A stretch of DNA of 64,000 bases from Mactromeris polynyma (taxonomy: Eukaryota > Mollusca > Bivalvia > Venerida > Mactridae), in assembly GCA_032209605.1 (NCBI GenBank), contig JASFXZ010000009.1, positions 17,719,553-17,783,552 on the forward strand, given 5' to 3'. Shown here one piece after another: positions 61,771 through 64,000 of this stretch. Positions within the stretch are counted from its first letter, which is position 1, and the number at the start of each line of letters is the position of its first letter. A model generated the notes under the pieces. It had not been told where the DNA came from, ran no database searches, and saw only the letters and a program-made list of their open reading frames with translations. The position numbers were made by a program, and so were the translations under genes.

Positions 61771-64000
61771 CTACATTACAAAATTAATATAAACTACAAC
61801 CATTTTTGATCTCATTGATCTCGGTTTGTAGCTATCGTTGGGTTAAAAAATAGTCTAAATAATAATCATTTGTTATGAGAGCTGAGTTTTTGTTGATGTC
61901 ATTTTTAATAACAAACCTATCACTCTGAAATGCTTCCACATTCAGTCAATGTATGGTAAATGTGTGTTCCTCTAAATAATCTTTAATATGAAAGAAAAAA
62001 CAACAACACAAGCTCCTTGCATTGTTCTTTACAGTCACAAAATTAGCTGATTTGTTATCAACTGAATGTAGACTCAATAAAGAGTGCCTGATAGGCAAAG
62101 AGTATAAGAACATGCAGGTTTAGAAATAAAAGTTTTAAAAAGATTGCAAAGTTATAAACAGATTTATGTGAAAACATACTAACATTAGTTTTTTTCATCA
62201 AAGATGAAAACATGAAGCTTTTCTACAACTCAAAAAACTATGTTAAAAAATTTATGTTAGGAACATGAATACAGAACTTTACCTTTGCAAAAAAGCTTTC
62301 CAGACTATAAGGTTATTATTTTATTCAAAATTATTTTATGCTGGAAATTGTTTGGGATGTAAATGTAACCTGTAATTACTTTCCAGCTTTCTTTTAAACA
62401 TACGTTTATGTCAAGTTTGAAAATAGAGGTTTCATTGCATATTTATATCACTTGCTAACAGGGCTTTTTTTCAAGATGTGAAATAATGCTGTTTTATTGG
62501 AGATAATTCCTTTATAAATAATTTATGTAAGTGCAAACTGAGTTTTGATTCCATGTATGGGGAAGTCAACAAGTAAACAACTTGCTTCCCAAATTCTTTA
62601 ATCAAAACAACACAAAAATGTACAACATTAAACTTCAAGCCCTGTGATCACAGACGATCAGACAAACAGTACAGGTGAAAAGCTTTTGAAGAAATTGACA
62701 CTGATACACTGATATAGCTCTCATTGACTAATGTAGTCATACAATATTGGAACAATTATAGAGTTAAACTTTATAATTACATGCAAGGTTTTCAGGAAAT
62801 GGGTACATACTCACTGTACCTGGAAGAGTTGTTAAAGCTCTTTTGCTGGTAAATCCATATAACACAAAAGCTTTATGATTACATATGAACAGTGTTTCTT
62901 TGCTCTATCAGTGCAAGACTGGGGTTTACATGTTTTAAAAACATAGCTATATTTGTGAAAATTGATTACTCATCAGATTACATGTATGTTTGAAATATGT
63001 TGTGTTTAATAGAAACAGTATAATTATGACTTACATGGGTATGTACGGTTTGGGGGTGGGAAACTATTGCTTGAACAATTTCAAACTTAGATATGGTTTG
63101 CTTTTTATAACTTTACATTTAACTGACATTAAATTTGGTGTGTGATCTTACACTTAAAATTGAAAAAAAAATTGTGATGCTACAGGCTATTTGTCTGTAT
63201 GTCTCTGTGCACAACTGCTTATCTGTACTATTTTGTCTCCTAAAAATATGTCTTTCACATTTTACAAATAAAATTAATCAGTTACATGCTCTGGCTTAAA
63301 TTGTTTTGGAGCACTAGCACCATCTGGGTCAGTGACCCAGCTAAACCACTGGCCCGAAATCATTGTTATTAGCCCAAACTTACTTAGCACCGATTCATTA
63401 CAAGTAGAGCGACAAGACTGTGTATCTACTATTTGTTTCATTTTTTCTGTATTTCCGAGAAAAAATATATTAACTAAAATTAAGCACTTTTGGGCTTAAG
63501 CACTCAGTAATAAGTAATTTGTGCTGGACCGAAATTAAAGTCACAAACCCCGGGCTTTGGGCTATTTGGTTACTGTGAAGATTGCAGTTAAAACAGTAAT
63601 TGTGCTGCACATATTTGCTAATCAGTATTTGCTTATAGCAATAGGATTCATGAGTTGGGAAGGGTGTTAGCCTTTTTATTCAGAGATGAACAGCTACAGG
63701 ATTGGGGAAAAACAAATAAAGATTTATGGTTTGATGTAAGGATTTGAAATTTTGATGAAAATTATTGACCCTGCAAATTGCATGTGAAGTACATGGATAA
63801 TTTGAGCCAAAAATTCATTTTTTATATGGTTATGATGCAGGATATTCTACTAACATTCCGGAGTTTGTGTTTTTCATAAATTCAGATGCTGATTTCAAAA
63901 ATACCTTGCTGCTACGTGCACATTTATCGTCTGTAAATCTTTCATTGAAAATCTGTGAAACAAAATATTGCAGGCGCTGTATACCCAAAGTTTTGTTGCC
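61771..64000. other. Gene-free right end
   Basis: AT-rich, with no exon, RNA gene or clear repeat array recognised. A patch near 63300-63560 has loosely inverted words (GGGTCAGTGACCCAG is a small perfect palindrome at about 63328), but no defined element. Confidence 0.45.

Overview
This is an AT-rich, intron-rich animal nuclear sequence with large introns, a great deal of non-coding DNA and many different small repeats. A ciliary calaxin gene and a ZMYND11 gene with vertebrate-like domain order place it in a bilaterian. The tRNA-derived SINEs, MITE families and dispersed repeats resemble those of molluscs, most likely a bivalve. That last step is inference from general appearance, not a match I could run.

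Layout. 1-5000: a possible first coding exon of an unidentified gene leaving the left edge (208-384), then a complete single-exon 2-oxoglutarate/Fe(II) dioxygenase (2682-3620). 5000-9700: a MITE, a broken Tc1-like transposase, a 36-bp minisatellite, a tRNA-like SINE head and a TA-flanked MITE. 10021-12200: a two-coding-exon gene for a 99-residue secreted Met/Gln/Pro-rich peptide. 12200-18200: MITEs, a SINE and short tandem repeats. 18443-24205: calaxin (CLXN, formerly EFCAB1), seven coding exons, 222 aa. 25415-26989: a 45-bp minisatellite of about 35 copies. 31936-47839: ZMYND11 (BS69), 14 coding exons, 693 aa, with PHD, bromodomain, PWWP, coiled-coil and MYND parts, plus a probable non-coding first exon near 49123-49205. 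49500-52500: a MITE, a nearly whole Tc1-like transposase and a 20/38-bp minisatellite full of CAGGTAAG. 52500-64000: no recognisable protein gene; two tandem tRNA-Lys-derived units (54366-54745), dispersed repeats and a nested about 0.5-kb repeat built on a palindromic GTCCTTTTAAGGAC core (60300-61770).

All recognised host genes are on the minus strand. They do not form a functional cluster: calaxin acts in motile cilia, ZMYND11 reads methylated histone H3 on transcribed genes, the dioxygenase is metabolic, and the small peptide is probably exported. Exon boundaries were set by reading GT-AG sites and checking that codon phase joins across each intron. Both large genes close into single frames of the expected length.

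I found no clear new multi-gene system. The most interesting points are the minisatellite that starts exactly at a ZMYND11 splice donor, the array of consensus splice-donor motifs at 51.7-52.5 kb, the tRNA-Lys-like units with intact cloverleaves, the Met-rich secreted peptide and the nested palindromic repeat.
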